A DNA stretch of 34,623 bases from CAZVFX01 sp964626565 (lineage in GTDB: Bacteria > Myxococcota_A > UBA9042 > CAIXZC01). The stretch is from positions 1-34,623 of the forward strand of contig CAZVFX010000075.1 of the NCBI GenBank assembly GCA_964626565.1, given 5' to 3'. The notes beneath the pieces are model-generated. The model had not been told where the DNA came from. It did not search any database and saw nothing but the letters and a program-made list of their open reading frames with translations. The translations under genes and the position numbers were made by a program. Positions 1-10,348 of this stretch are shown here, in pieces (the first letter of the stretch is position 1; every line of letters starts with the position of its first letter).

Positions 1-72
1 CCGCCAGGCACCGGGCGATCATGGAAGAGATTGAAGGGGGTGAACGGTTACTTCCTGACCAAGGACAGGTAG
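1..72 (+). CDS. Possible C-terminal end of an upstream protein (partial)
   Basis: Frame 1 is open from the window edge to a TAG at 70-72 and would encode 23 residues ending in a basic tail (GYFLTKDR). Its third codon positions are mostly G or C, as in the real genes here. Frame 3 is also open, to a TAA at 120-122, but its third positions are much less GC-rich, so frame 1 is the better guess. The fragment is too short to recognise a family. It would leave about 76 bp before the next gene. Confidence 0.35.
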   Translation, partial: PPGTGRSWKRLKGVNGYFLTKDR

Positions 73-148
73 CGGCGGTTTCTCCATTTCAACCTGTAGT
101 CAAAAGCTTATCACTTTGGTAAACTCCGTGCGCACAAGGAGGCTGAAG

Positions 149-2158
149 ATGAGACGATTGGTCGTGGCCGCGCTTTTCACGCTCATGGTTGTCGCCGGGC
201 TTTCGTGTAGTTCCGACAAGAAGGGCTCAACTGATGTTGGTGATGGGGGAGTGACGCTCCCTGACGGCAAGTTTGATGGCGGCGGAGATGTAAAGGTGGC
301 GCCCGCCGATGCGGGGGACACCCAAACCGTTGCCGATAGCGGCAATGAGTTGCCCAATGAGTGCCAGGGCGAAGCTCTGATCTGCCTGTCGGACAAGGAG
401 GTTGGCCAATGCAAGTTTGGCAAGTGGGAGACGTTTGCCATCTGCCCGGCCACCCACTTCTGCGCATCAGGCACCTGCATCGAGCCGGAAGCGTGCGAGC
501 CCGGGCTCATCGATGGCTGCGCGTCGTTGACGTCGATCAAGCAGTGCAACGAAGAGGGCACTGCGTTTATCCCGGTTGAGTGCCCTGTCGCCCAGCAGTG
601 TTGTGGCGGTGTCTGTGGGGTGCTGGAGTGCCTCCCGGGCAAGGTCCAGTGTGTGGACAACAAGACAACTCAGTCCTGCCTCAACGACTGCTCCGGTTGG
701 GGGCCGCCTGAGCCATGCCCCTCCGGCCTGACCTGCGTCGGCGGCAAGTGCATGTCCGAGTGTCTTTCCGACCCGAAGTGGAACAACTCCTACATCGGCT
801 GCGAATACTGGTCGTTGGATCTGGACAACTATCATGACCCGACGACACCGCAGAAGCCCGACGAGGTGCCCCACGGATTGGTGCTTTCCAACCCCGGCAA
901 CGCCGCAGCTACGGTAACGTTCACTTCGTTTGCCAGCGACGTCGATTTCAATCTGTTGACAGCCACCATCGAGCCTGGAGAATCCCAGGTGGTTGAGATG
1001 CCTCGCATGGACGTGGACGGGTCGACCATCACGGACCGTTCGGTGAGGATCAACAGCAATCGGCCCATCGTCGCCTACCAGTTTAATCCCCTGGATTTTC
1101 AGGCAACATACTCAGATGACTCTTCCCTGCTCATCCCGGCCGAAATGCTGGGCAAAGAGTACCTCATCCTGACCTATCCGACCTCTCCCCTGGAAGCGGT
1201 CTCATTCCCCGGATTCGACTTTGAGTCGCAGCACGGCTATTTTGCTGTGCTGGCGGTGGAGCAAGGGGAGACCAACGTCAGTGTTCGAGTAACCGTCAAC
1301 GCTGACAAGCCCGACTCAGAAGACAATGAACAACTGCAGCCCGGGGCCTACCACAGTTTTACTCTGAAGCAGGGTGAGGTGCTCAATCTTCAGGCCGACG
1401 GCAGCAAAATGACCGGGAACACGGACCTCAGCGGCTCCCACGTCACGGCCGATAAGAAGGTCGCAGTATTTGCCGGGCACGAGGAGGCGGTGGTTCAGGG
1501 TCTTGAGGTCATGCCCGACGGGGAACCGGCCGACTGCTGCTGTGCGGAACATATGGAAGAGCAGCTCTTTCCGTTGGATACCTGGGCCAATACGTACCTG
1601 TGTGTGAAGGCGCGTCCGCGGGGCGGCAACGACCTCGACTTGTGGCGGGTGCAGGCCGGAACTTTCGGGGTGCAACTCACAACCGACCCGCCTATTCCGG
1701 GGATTGACGGTGTGACTCTGGAAAAGAAGGGTGACTGGGTGGAGGCCTTCGTCGCCGGGAGCTTCGTGGTGCAAGGGTCGGGACCCATTCAAGTTGCCCA
1801 GTACCTGTCCAGTCAGACCTGCACCGAGGACCATACTGGGGACCCGGCCCAGATCATGGCCGTGGCTTCCAGTCAGTATCGCACGCCTTATGCGTTCGCC
1901 ACTCCCAAGGATTATTCGGAGGACTATATCACTGTGGTGCGGCCGGTGGGTAGTCAAACCACCCTCGACAACAACTCGCTCGCTGACGGGGAGTTTTCTC
2001 CTCTCGCCGGCAGCGGATACGAGTTTGGCTATTTCCCGGTTGCGGACGGCCCCCACAACATCGAAGGGGACCAGCCGTTCGGGCTGTACATGTACGGATT
2101 CGACGGCCCGGCCTCCTACGGCAATCCGGGTGGGCTCAACTTGATCAAGACCCAGTAG
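149..2158 (+). CDS. Lipoprotein with IgGFc-binding-type domain
   Basis: A 669-residue predicted lipoprotein of the outer membrane or cell surface. The ATG at 149 is chosen over an in-frame TTG at 116 because AAGGAGG lies 6 bp upstream and the signal peptide MRRLVVAALFTLMVVAGLSC begins there, with the lipid-attached cysteine at residue 20. An acidic, Gly/Asp-rich linker follows (about 21-65), then a cysteine-rich section (about 68-210) with CxxGxC-type spacings. From about residue 220 to the end the sequence resembles the IgGFc-binding N-terminal family of bacteria, with patterns such as YWSLDLDN, SNRPIVAYQFNP and SDDSSLLIPAE. A CCC triplet (about residue 465) sits in this domain. The family is named after a human mucin-like protein. 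In bacteria its role is unproven, but adhesion or extracellular binding is the usual guess. It is first in a likely operon with the ATPase and M16 genes, 18 bp from the next start. Confidence 0.85.
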   Translation: MRRLVVAALFTLMVVAGLSCSSDKKGSTDVGDGGVTLPDGKFDGGGDVKVAPADAGDTQTVADSGNELPNECQGEALICLSDKEVGQCKFGKWETFAICPATHFCASGTCIEPEACEPGLIDGCASLTSIKQCNEEGTAFIPVECPVAQQCCGGVCGVLECLPGKVQCVDNKTTQSCLNDCSGWGPPEPCPSGLTCVGGKCMSECLSDPKWNNSYIGCEYWSLDLDNYHDPTTPQKPDEVPHGLVLSNPGNAAATVTFTSFASDVDFNLLTATIEPGESQVVEMPRMDVDGSTITDRSVRINSNRPIVAYQFNPLDFQATYSDDSSLLIPAEMLGKEYLILTYPTSPLEAVSFPGFDFESQHGYFAVLAVEQGETNVSVRVTVNADKPDSEDNEQLQPGAYHSFTLKQGEVLNLQADGSKMTGNTDLSGSHVTADKKVAVFAGHEEAVVQGLEVMPDGEPADCCCAEHMEEQLFPLDTWANTYLCVKARPRGGNDLDLWRVQAGTFGVQLTTDPPIPGIDGVTLEKKGDWVEAFVAGSFVVQGSGPIQVAQYLSSQTCTEDHTGDPAQIMAVASSQYRTPYAFATPKDYSEDYITVVRPVGSQTTLDNNSLADGEFSPLAGSGYEFGYFPVADGPHNIEGDQPFGLYMYGFDGPASYGNPGGLNLIKTQ

Positions 2159-2176
2159 CAGGGGAGGCAGGCGACC

Positions 2177-3136
2177 TTGGCCCGACGGCTCAGAGACAGG
2201 AGGCTTCTCTTCGTCACCGGCAAGGGTGGAGTTGGCAAGACCACCGTGGCTGCTGCGCTGGCCAGATCCGTGGCGGCCCAGGGCAAGCGCGTTCTGCTCA
2301 TGGAGATAGGGGAACTGGGCTTGCTCGGCCCGTTGTTCGGCGTGGACGAATACGGCTATGAGCCAACGGAGGTCCACCCTGGTGTGCTGCTGAGTCGCAT
2401 CACTCAGCGGGACTGCTTGCGCGAGTACGGGCTGAGGAAGTTGAAGCTCAAACGACTGTATACCATGGTGTTCGAGAATTCCTTTGTGCGAGCGTTGCTC
2501 AACATGCTGCCCGGCATGGAAGAACTGCTTCTGGTGGGGAAGATCGGGTTCATGGTGCAAACTGCGATGACATCCCGCCGCGCCCCATTTGACCTGGTCA
2601 TCGTCGACGCCCCCCCCACAGGGCAGGGCGCCGGTCTTATTTCGCTTCCTGCCACCATCCTCGCCGCGGTCACTGCCGGGCCGGTGGCCAGGGAGGTGCG
2701 GGCGCTCCACGAGTTGCTCACCGACCCCGAGATAACCGGAGTCCTGATCGTGACCATCCCCGAGGAGCTGGGCATAGACGAAGCGCTGGAGTTGGAGAAC
2801 GAACTGGTCAACGAAAGGGCGCTGCCCGCCTGTGCTGTTGTGGTCAACCGGGCTATCCCCAACATCTTCAAGCGTTTGGACGGACAGGTTGTGGAGCGCT
2901 TCGTGCACGCGAAACGAGCGCGGCGCGACTCCTCCTGGGCGTACCCGCTCTTCAACACTGCGCACTCCATGCTCCACCTGTGGAAAGAGCAGGAGGAGCA
3001 GATTCACCGGTTGCGCAATAAATCAAAATTGCCTATATTGCTGCTCCCTTTGCTGGCGGCGCACCGCCCGAAGGGGGAGCAGTCTGCCACTCTGGCCGAC
3101 TCGCTAGCGACCTCGTTGGACAGGGAGTCGTTATGA
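2177..3136 (+). CDS. ArsA/Get3-like P-loop ATPase
   Basis: A 319-residue cytosolic ATPase of the anion-transporting ATPase (ArsA/Get3) family. A deviant Walker A motif, GKGGVGKT, is at residues 15-22, with the signature lysine at 16. The stretch DAPPTGQG at 144-151 matches the family's DTAPTGHT switch, with Gln where His is usual. The start is TTG at 2177, preceded by GGGGAGG; no ATG gives a better N-terminus. The length matches a single-domain ArsA/Get3 rather than the duplicated E. coli ArsA. There is no arsB, arsC or arsR nearby, so arsenite export is unlikely. Get3-like roles (handling membrane or exported clients) or a regulatory ATPase role are possible but not shown. The stop codon overlaps the next start as ATGA, indicating translational coupling with the M16 peptidase genes. 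Confidence 0.85.
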   Translation: MARRLRDRRLLFVTGKGGVGKTTVAAALARSVAAQGKRVLLMEIGELGLLGPLFGVDEYGYEPTEVHPGVLLSRITQRDCLREYGLRKLKLKRLYTMVFENSFVRALLNMLPGMEELLLVGKIGFMVQTAMTSRRAPFDLVIVDAPPTGQGAGLISLPATILAAVTAGPVAREVRALHELLTDPEITGVLIVTIPEELGIDEALELENELVNERALPACAVVVNRAIPNIFKRLDGQVVERFVHAKRARRDSSWAYPLFNTAHSMLHLWKEQEEQIHRLRNKSKLPILLLPLLAAHRPKGEQSATLADSLATSLDRESL

Positions 3137-4539
3137 GTATTACCGTGCTTCTCGCCCTGCTGTCTGTGGCACAGCCGGCGGAAGCGGCGCTCCGATTCAG
3201 CGACAGCAGGGAAGGTCCTATGGAGACAATTGCAGCACAGCCCGGTTCCGCCGGGGTCGAACTGGTTCATGAGTTCAAGTTCGGCCCCGACACGATCCGA
3301 AAATACCGCCTTGGAAACGGGCTTACCATCATTGTGATGGAAGACCACCAGGCGCCCGTGGCCGCGTTTCAGACCTGGTTTTCGGTAGGGAGCGGCGATG
3401 AAGAAGCCGGAAGGACCGGAATCGCTCATCTTTTCGAGCACCTCATGTTCAAGGAAACCCGGAATCTGGCAGCGGGAGAGTTCGACAGGTTGCTGGAGTT
3501 GAATGGGGTCTCCACCAACGCAGCCACATGGTTGGACTGGACCTACTACCGCGAGAATCTGCCGTCGTCCAAGCTTGAGCTGGTCATGAAGCTGGAAGCG
3601 GACCGCATGGAAAACATGATTCTCAGTCAGGAGCAACTCGACACCGAACGAGAGGTTGTCGTAAATGAGCGGAAGCTGCGGGTGGACAACGATCCGGAAG
3701 GCAAGCTCTATGAGGTCTTGTACGACCTGCACTTCGGCGGTCACCCCTATGGCCATCCCACCCTCGGATGGATGCAGGACATCGAAGCTATCGAGCTGGC
3801 CGACTGCATACGCTTCTATCGACTCTATTACGCACCCAACAACGCGACGTTGGTGGTGGTCGGCGACGTCGATACTGACCGGGTTGTGGAGCTCGCCCGA
3901 CAGCTCTACGGGCACTTGGAAGCGCAGCCGCTTCCCGTAGCCCCGGACCCCGATTCGGACCGCCGGAAGACGGAACACATCGAGATTCTCGAACTCCCCC
4001 TGGCCGCGCCGAAGGTGGTGCTGCTCTACGATGCGCCGCCGCTCTCGGCGCCTGACAATACCCCGTTTCGAGTGTTGAACGAGGTGATGTTCAATTCCGA
4101 AAGTGCGCGGGTGCGCCGGGTTCTCGTTGATGAGGAAGAGTTGGCCACCGACCTGGGGGCCTGGTATTCGGGGTTCAAGCATGGCGGTGCGTTCGAGATC
4201 CAGCTCAATCTTGCTCCCGGCGCTGACTGGCGCAAGGCGGTGGACCTGCTTGACCGAGAAGTGGAGCGGTTGACTAAAGACGGGTGCACCGACCGTGAGA
4301 CCGCCATGGGCGTGAACAAAAACGAGATGGCATTCCTCCGCACCAGCATGGTGGCTTCCTCCCGTGCGAGGAACTTCGGTCACTTTGAAGTGACAAGCGG
4401 TGACTACCGCGATTTCTTCGCCCTGGCCGACAAGGTGAAGAAGGTCACTGCAGAAGAGGTACAAGCCACTGCAGGCCGCTACCTGAAGCAGGAGGGCCGT
4501 ACCGTGGTGGTGGCCCTCCCAAAAGGGTCTCCCGAATGA
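3133..4539 (+). CDS. M16-family zinc peptidase, catalytic subunit
   Basis: A 468-residue exported metallopeptidase of the M16 (pitrilysin/insulinase) family. The N-terminus is a short signal peptide ending near AEA (residues 16-18). The inverted zinc motif HLFEH is at 99-103 (His99, Glu102, His103), and Glu179 in the VVVNER segment is the expected third ligand, about 76 residues on. The length fits an M16B subunit that works with a second, non-catalytic subunit. That partner is the next gene, whose ATG overlaps this stop as ATGA. The start at 3133 has GGGAG five bases upstream and also overlaps the preceding ATPase stop. Such pairs degrade peptides in the periplasm or outside the cell; the substrate here is unknown. 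Confidence is high for the family and for catalytic competence. Confidence 0.95.
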   Translation: MSITVLLALLSVAQPAEAALRFSDSREGPMETIAAQPGSAGVELVHEFKFGPDTIRKYRLGNGLTIIVMEDHQAPVAAFQTWFSVGSGDEEAGRTGIAHLFEHLMFKETRNLAAGEFDRLLELNGVSTNAATWLDWTYYRENLPSSKLELVMKLEADRMENMILSQEQLDTEREVVVNERKLRVDNDPEGKLYEVLYDLHFGGHPYGHPTLGWMQDIEAIELADCIRFYRLYYAPNNATLVVVGDVDTDRVVELARQLYGHLEAQPLPVAPDPDSDRRKTEHIEILELPLAAPKVVLLYDAPPLSAPDNTPFRVLNEVMFNSESARVRRVLVDEEELATDLGAWYSGFKHGGAFEIQLNLAPGADWRKAVDLLDREVERLTKDGCTDRETAMGVNKNEMAFLRTSMVASSRARNFGHFEVTSGDYRDFFALADKVKKVTAEEVQATAGRYLKQEGRTVVVALPKGSPE

Positions 4540-5930
4540 GGCGTCCACTGCTCGCGTGCGCCTTGACTGCGCTGGTCACAGCCTGCGCCCATGCACCAGG
4601 AAGGAACGTGCAGATGAAGGTAATACAGGTCGAAAACCACTCTCTCGAATACGTGGCAATCAATATGACATTACTGGTGGGCTCCGCCCTGGACCCGCCG
4701 GGGAAAGAGGGGCTGGCCTTTTTCACCTCACAGATGCTTACCCGGGGAACGAAGAAGTACACGAAGCAGGCCCTTGCCGAAGAGATCGACTTTCTGGGAA
4801 GTAACATCTCCGTTTCCTCCGGAAATGAAACGGTGCAGGTGGTTGCCGACTGCGCATCCAGAAACCTGCCGAGGCTGTTGGAACTGGTAACTGAGGTCGT
4901 GGTGCATCCCACCTTTCCGGAAGCGGAGGTGGAGAAGCTGAAAAGGCAGACTTTAGCCGATATCGCGGAGTTGAAAGACAGTGATGGCGCCGCGGCAGCC
5001 CTCTTTTTCGGGCAGTTGGTATTCGAAGGACATCCCTACGCACATCCTACCCGGGGATTTGCCCGCGCGGTGGAGACCTTCACTCGTGACGATGTGGTGC
5101 GGTTCTACCGTGAGCATTACGTACGATCCAACGCCGTGATTGGCGTGGCCGGGGATGTAACTGGCAAGCAGGTGGACGAGTTGGTAGTTGCTGCACTGGC
5201 CGGTTTGCCTGCAGGGAGCAAGCGGGCGCCGACTCCTCCGGTGCTCAGCCGCGACCGCGGCCTCGACATTTTGCTGGTCACGAAGCCTGAGCGCACCCAA
5301 TCCCACGTTCTAATCGGACACCCGTCGGTGCGCGGAGACTATCCGGACCTCTTCCCGTTGTCTACCGCCATTACCGGTTTCGGAGGGACTTTCACTTCCA
5401 TTCTGGTGCGGGAGATCCGTGAGAAGCGAGGCTGGAGCTACGGAGTGGGCGCATCTGTCCTTCCCGGCCGCTATTCGGGCGTGTTCCAGGTCAGGTTCGC
5501 TCCGGCCACCGGGGACACTGTGCCGGCGGTGGAACTTACCCTCAAGATGCTGGGGACTCTGGCCCAAGACGGACTCGACGAGGAGAACCTTGATTTTGCC
5601 AGGCAATACCTGATCAACCAATATCCCTTCCTGCTGGATTCTTCCGTGAAGAAGATGGAGTTGGAACTCAACGCACACCTGACGGGCAAGCCGGCCGACT
5701 ACCTGGACAGCTACGTAGAGACCGTTGAAGCCGTGACCGGCGAAAGTGCCGGGAGAGCCCTCAAGGAGTCGCTTACTCCGGGCAACTCCAGCATCGTGAT
5801 CGTGGGTGACGAAGGATTGGAGCAGGAACTGAAAGCCCTGCCGGGGGTAGCGCGGGTTCGAACGGTGCCTCACTCCTGGGACGGGCCCCTTCCCCAGGCA
5901 CCTCTACCAGGCGCCCAGGGTTCCCGATAA
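4536..5930 (+). CDS. M16-family peptidase-like lipoprotein, zinc site lost
   Basis: A 464-residue M16-family protein and likely partner of the catalytic subunit encoded just upstream. The N-terminus ends in the lipobox LVTAC with the cysteine at residue 17, so it is a predicted lipoprotein. Where the partner has GIAHLFEHLMF, this one has GLAFFTSQMLT at about 59-69: both histidines and the glutamate are replaced (Phe62, Ser65, Gln66), so it cannot bind zinc. The C-terminal half keeps the RGWSYGVGA motif (about residue 300), corresponding to the Arg/Tyr substrate-binding region that non-catalytic M16 subunits supply. The shared ATGA and lack of a strong own RBS suggest coupled translation at equal stoichiometry. 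Its lipid anchor would tether the pair to a membrane. Its last 27 bp overlap the convergent gene. Confidence 0.92.
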   Translation: MRRPLLACALTALVTACAHAPGRNVQMKVIQVENHSLEYVAINMTLLVGSALDPPGKEGLAFFTSQMLTRGTKKYTKQALAEEIDFLGSNISVSSGNETVQVVADCASRNLPRLLELVTEVVVHPTFPEAEVEKLKRQTLADIAELKDSDGAAAALFFGQLVFEGHPYAHPTRGFARAVETFTRDDVVRFYREHYVRSNAVIGVAGDVTGKQVDELVVAALAGLPAGSKRAPTPPVLSRDRGLDILLVTKPERTQSHVLIGHPSVRGDYPDLFPLSTAITGFGGTFTSILVREIREKRGWSYGVGASVLPGRYSGVFQVRFAPATGDTVPAVELTLKMLGTLAQDGLDEENLDFARQYLINQYPFLLDSSVKKMELELNAHLTGKPADYLDSYVETVEAVTGESAGRALKESLTPGNSSIVIVGDEGLEQELKALPGVARVRTVPHSWDGPLPQAPLPGAQGSR

Positions 5931-7352
5931 TTTCATGTCGATGGATGAGTAGGATTCGGAAACAACCGGCGCCAGGAGCCCCAGCAGGTGTGGAGCCGGA
6001 AGGGTGAAGACCTCAACCCGCTCCGCGGCTCCGCCGGCTGCGTACAGCACTCTGCCCGGAGCATCGCCGCTGCGTTCCACCACCAGAAAGGCGCCCATGG
6101 TTCCTCCCGGCACATACAGATGATCCGGGTCGTATACATGGAAGATGTAGAGGTCGTCGAATTCTTGGGCGGCATGCACGAGTACCGCGTGCCCGAGGCT
6201 CTCGCGGCTGTCGGCCGGGGTGGGTGAGCGAGGCGAAAGAGTCGCCACCGGGACCGGTTTGCCGCCCCTGAGTTGGGATAATACCTCTGCCCAGATCTCG
6301 AATTGTGAGTCACTGCCGATAACTGACGTGACAGCCAGAGACCAGTTCTGCGGGTCCAGATTGGCAAGGTGCAGGAAGTTCATCCATTCGCGAGTCTTCT
6401 CCGGCTCCAGAAGGGATTCGGTGCGCAGCCGCACGCAATCGCCGCGGGCCAGCCTGCAATCGTTGAACTGTCCAAAGGAAATGCGCGCCGCCAACACCAT
6501 GCCAAGGCACGTGCCCTTGGTTACTTTCGCCAGAACGCCGGTGGCGAAGTTGGCGAAAGAGGGTGTGTCCAGCACAGGATCGAATCCCGAATCGACATTT
6601 CTACGGAGTGCTCCCATGGTGCTTACGTCTATGGTGACCGGCACTTCAACGCGATTCTCGCCCTGGCGAAGAAGGATGACGGCCAGTGAACCGTCATCGC
6701 TGATTCCCGGTTCTCCGCTCCGAAAGAACTCCACCGAAGGAGTAACCACCAGAGAGAAACTGCCGCGGGCTGCAATCTTCCTTTTGCCGCCCGCTGTCAG
6801 GATTGGCGGCAACTCGATTTCGACAAGGTGATCTCCGGCGCTCTCGACGTGCAGTTCAACTCCACTCAGCATGTTGTCCACGTTGATACTGTACACCGCC
6901 GGAGCCACAGTCATGCCTCCGTCGGATAGGCTCGTGAGCGTTGAGAACTTGCCGGAATACAGCCCTTTTGGGCCGTCGTCTTCGGCCGCAGCGACCCGCC
7001 ACAAATATGCCTGATCCTCCTGCAGCAGTTCCGCCGGAATGGTGAATCTGGGCTCTCCGGTGTTTGCCGTCAGCACCTGGACAAGTCGTCCATCCTGCTC
7101 GGTGTGCACAGTAACTTCGTATCGGGCGGCGGAGACGGACGGCCACCTGAGCGTCGGGGTGAGGCTCCCGACGACTTCCCCATTGGAGGGCCAGACGCTG
7201 TACGAAAAGCTACCCGGTGTTACGGGTGAGAGCGCGCGGCCGAGAAGAACGAACCCGAGTTGCAGTACAGGGAGCACCAGGAACAGAAACAGAGAGAGGA
7301 CCGCCGGCCACAGCCACAATCGTTTTTTTGTCAGAATGGCTCGACCCATCAT
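5904..7352 (-). CDS. Membrane-anchored protein with Fn3-like and likely papain-like peptidase domain
   Basis: A 482-residue protein of no family I can name outright. The start is taken as ATG at 7352, with GGAGG six bases upstream; an in-frame TTG two codons earlier is too close to that site. Residues about 12-38 form one membrane segment, followed by an exported part. Residues about 50-135 resemble a fibronectin type III-like domain (TPTLRWPSV and later YLWRVAA). The C-terminal half carries GTCLGM (Cys282), LGHAVLVHA (His388) and FHVYDPD (Asp408). That order and spacing are typical of papain-fold cysteine peptidases, where GxCxGM holds the nucleophile and GHAV plus YDPN-like motifs hold the His and Asp/Asn. 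Activity is inferred, not shown. A perfect TATAAT lies about 70 bp upstream of the start codon. The 3' end overlaps the M16 gene on the opposite strand by 27 bp. Confidence 0.75.
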   Translation of the reverse strand: MMGRAILTKKRLWLWPAVLSLFLFLVLPVLQLGFVLLGRALSPVTPGSFSYSVWPSNGEVVGSLTPTLRWPSVSAARYEVTVHTEQDGRLVQVLTANTGEPRFTIPAELLQEDQAYLWRVAAAEDDGPKGLYSGKFSTLTSLSDGGMTVAPAVYSINVDNMLSGVELHVESAGDHLVEIELPPILTAGGKRKIAARGSFSLVVTPSVEFFRSGEPGISDDGSLAVILLRQGENRVEVPVTIDVSTMGALRRNVDSGFDPVLDTPSFANFATGVLAKVTKGTCLGMVLAARISFGQFNDCRLARGDCVRLRTESLLEPEKTREWMNFLHLANLDPQNWSLAVTSVIGSDSQFEIWAEVLSQLRGGKPVPVATLSPRSPTPADSRESLGHAVLVHAAQEFDDLYIFHVYDPDHLYVPGGTMGAFLVVERSGDAPGRVLYAAGGAAERVEVFTLPAPHLLGLLAPVVSESYSSIDMKLSGTLGAW

Positions 7353-7424
7353 TGCCAACCTCCAGCTTCACCTCCTTCACTAACTTCCCAAGGTGCGGAG
7401 CGGCCGAGCTCTTCCTCCTCTCTA

Positions 7425-7453
7425 ATTATACGTATTGTGGCTGCTTAAGTTTA
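7425..7453 (-). promoter_or_regulatory. Candidate sigma70-type promoter for the 5904-7352 gene
   Basis: Read on the minus strand, a perfect TATAAT (7425-7430) lies about 70 bp upstream of the ATG at 7352. The -35 position, 17 bp away (7448-7453, TAAACT), is a poor match, so an activator might be needed. Confidence 0.35.
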
Positions 7454-7460
7454 GGGGGCA

Positions 7461-7505
7461 GGCCTCTGAGGCCCTTATTTGGTGCGGGTTTCCCCGATTC
7501 GGGGA
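7461..7505 (-). terminator. Two tandem palindromes after the acetoacetyl-CoA synthetase gene
   Basis: GGCCTCTGAGGCC (7461-7473) and TCCCCGATTCGGGGA (7491-7505) are near-perfect inverted repeats with a one-base centre. They lie directly downstream of the stop codon at 7517 (minus strand) and before the promoter of the next minus-strand gene. They could end or slow transcription, but neither is followed by a T-run in the minus direction, so a classic intrinsic terminator is doubtful. Confidence 0.3.
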
Positions 7506-7516
7506 GAATCGAATTG

Positions 7517-9472
<1,956 letters not shown>

Positions 9473-9507
9473 GGTGAATCCTCCCCAAAGATCTCAATCC
9501 GAAAGCC

Positions 9508-9536
9508 ATAATCTCCATAACATCAATCCATGTCAA
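9508..9536 (-). promoter_or_regulatory. Candidate sigma70 promoter for aacS
   Basis: On the minus strand there is a perfect TTGACA -35 (9531-9536), a 17-bp spacer, and GATTAT as -10 (9508-9513, 4 of 6 matches). The predicted start site is near 9501, giving a 5' leader of about 28 nt that contains the strong RBS. Confidence 0.5.
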
Positions 9537-9556
9537 AGCATATCCTCGCGCCCGGT

Positions 9557-9585
9557 TTGCCAAGTATGATCGTAAGGGGTAACAT
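9557..9585 (+). promoter_or_regulatory. Candidate promoter for the split M36 gene pair
   Basis: TTGCCA (9557-9562, 5 of 6), a 17-bp spacer and TAACAT (9580-9585, 4 of 6). It points away from the aacS promoter, with the two -35 boxes only 20 bp apart, so one regulator could affect both. Confidence 0.4.
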
Positions 9586-9640
9586 CAACGCAACCAACCG
9601 GCTGTTGCCCCCGTCAGGGGTGTTGGACAGGGAGGAAGAG

Positions 9641-10348
9641 ATGACACGTTTTGCGCAGGCCGTTCTGGTGTTGGTTGCGCTGGGAGTGGCGGCTCCGGCG
9701 GTCGCCGAAGCAGAGCCGGGATTGCCGTGCATGAACGGGCAAGCGGCCATTGACGAGTTGATCGGCCGGTCGGCAGTTTCTCCGGTGTGGAAGGAGCGCC
9801 CGGCAGGGGAGGGTTTTTCGTTCACCCGGTTGCGGATCGCTGAGGAAGGCGCCGGAGTTGTTGACAAGGCGCGCGAGTTCCTGACCGTTCATCGGGCTCT
9901 CTGGTGCGTGCAGGATGCCGCACTCGAAGTTACGGGAAGCGACCGCTCGGACGGTGGCTCGGTTGTACGAGCCCAACTTACCATCGGCGGTCTTCCAGTC
10001 GTCGATGCCGGCCTCCGCCTCGTGTTTAATGGGGACGACGAAGTGTCCGCGCTCCATTCCGACATGCCGGCCAAGATGACTGTCCATGGTGCCTTCGTCT
10101 TGACCCCGGAGGAGGGCAGGGCAGCCACTGCCACGGCCGCGCCCCTGTCCCGGGAGAGCGACGGAGCTGCTCATGGCAAGTGCTCAGCGGTGTATTTGCG
10201 GATCGGGAGGCGGCTGGCCCCGGCGTATCGGTGCGCCCTGGTCACGCCTGACATAGTTTCGTCTCGTGCGGTATTCGTGAGCGCGGGCGACGGCCAGTTA
10301 CTTGCCGTGCGTCCGTTGGCCGTTGGCAGGTCGGAGGTGGGACGATGA
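9641..10348 (+). CDS. Exported stand-alone M36-type propeptide (FTP/PepSY-like) protein
   Basis: A 235-residue exported protein. The ATG at 9641 is preferred over an upstream in-frame start because GGGAGG sits just upstream and the signal peptide (MTRFAQAVLVLVALGVAAPAVAEAE) begins there. The mature part reads like the pro-region of fungalysin/thermolysin peptidases. It has an FTP-like section (AREFLTVHRALW, then VRAQLTIGGLPVVDAGLRL at about 90-135), a PepSY-like LTPEEGRAAATA stretch (about 155-166), and a final LAPAYRCALV and RAVFVSAGDGQLLAV pair that mimics the end of M36 pro-regions. There is no peptidase domain in this chain. The next gene, starting in an ATGA overlap, is the peptidase. 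The likely role is to fold, deliver or inhibit that enzyme as a separate protein. The assignment is by pattern and remote. Confidence 0.7.
   Translation: MTRFAQAVLVLVALGVAAPAVAEAEPGLPCMNGQAAIDELIGRSAVSPVWKERPAGEGFSFTRLRIAEEGAGVVDKAREFLTVHRALWCVQDAALEVTGSDRSDGGSVVRAQLTIGGLPVVDAGLRLVFNGDDEVSALHSDMPAKMTVHGAFVLTPEEGRAATATAAPLSRESDGAAHGKCSAVYLRIGRRLAPAYRCALVTPDIVSSRAVFVSAGDGQLLAVRPLAVGRSEVGR

Noticed and set aside
1316..3007. 563-codon open frame on the minus strand
   Set aside because: It covers the IgGFc and ArsA-like genes, which have clear motifs, signal and RBS. GC-rich codon periodicity makes long antisense frames; its protein has no recognisable motif.
2177..3136. Arsenite efflux ATPase (arsA) of a resistance operon
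   Set aside because: No arsB, arsC, arsD or arsR nearby; single ATPase domain; neighbours are exported peptidases.
3004..4548. 514-codon minus-strand open frame
   Set aside because: Antisense to the M16 gene with its HLFEH motif; no family-like sequence.
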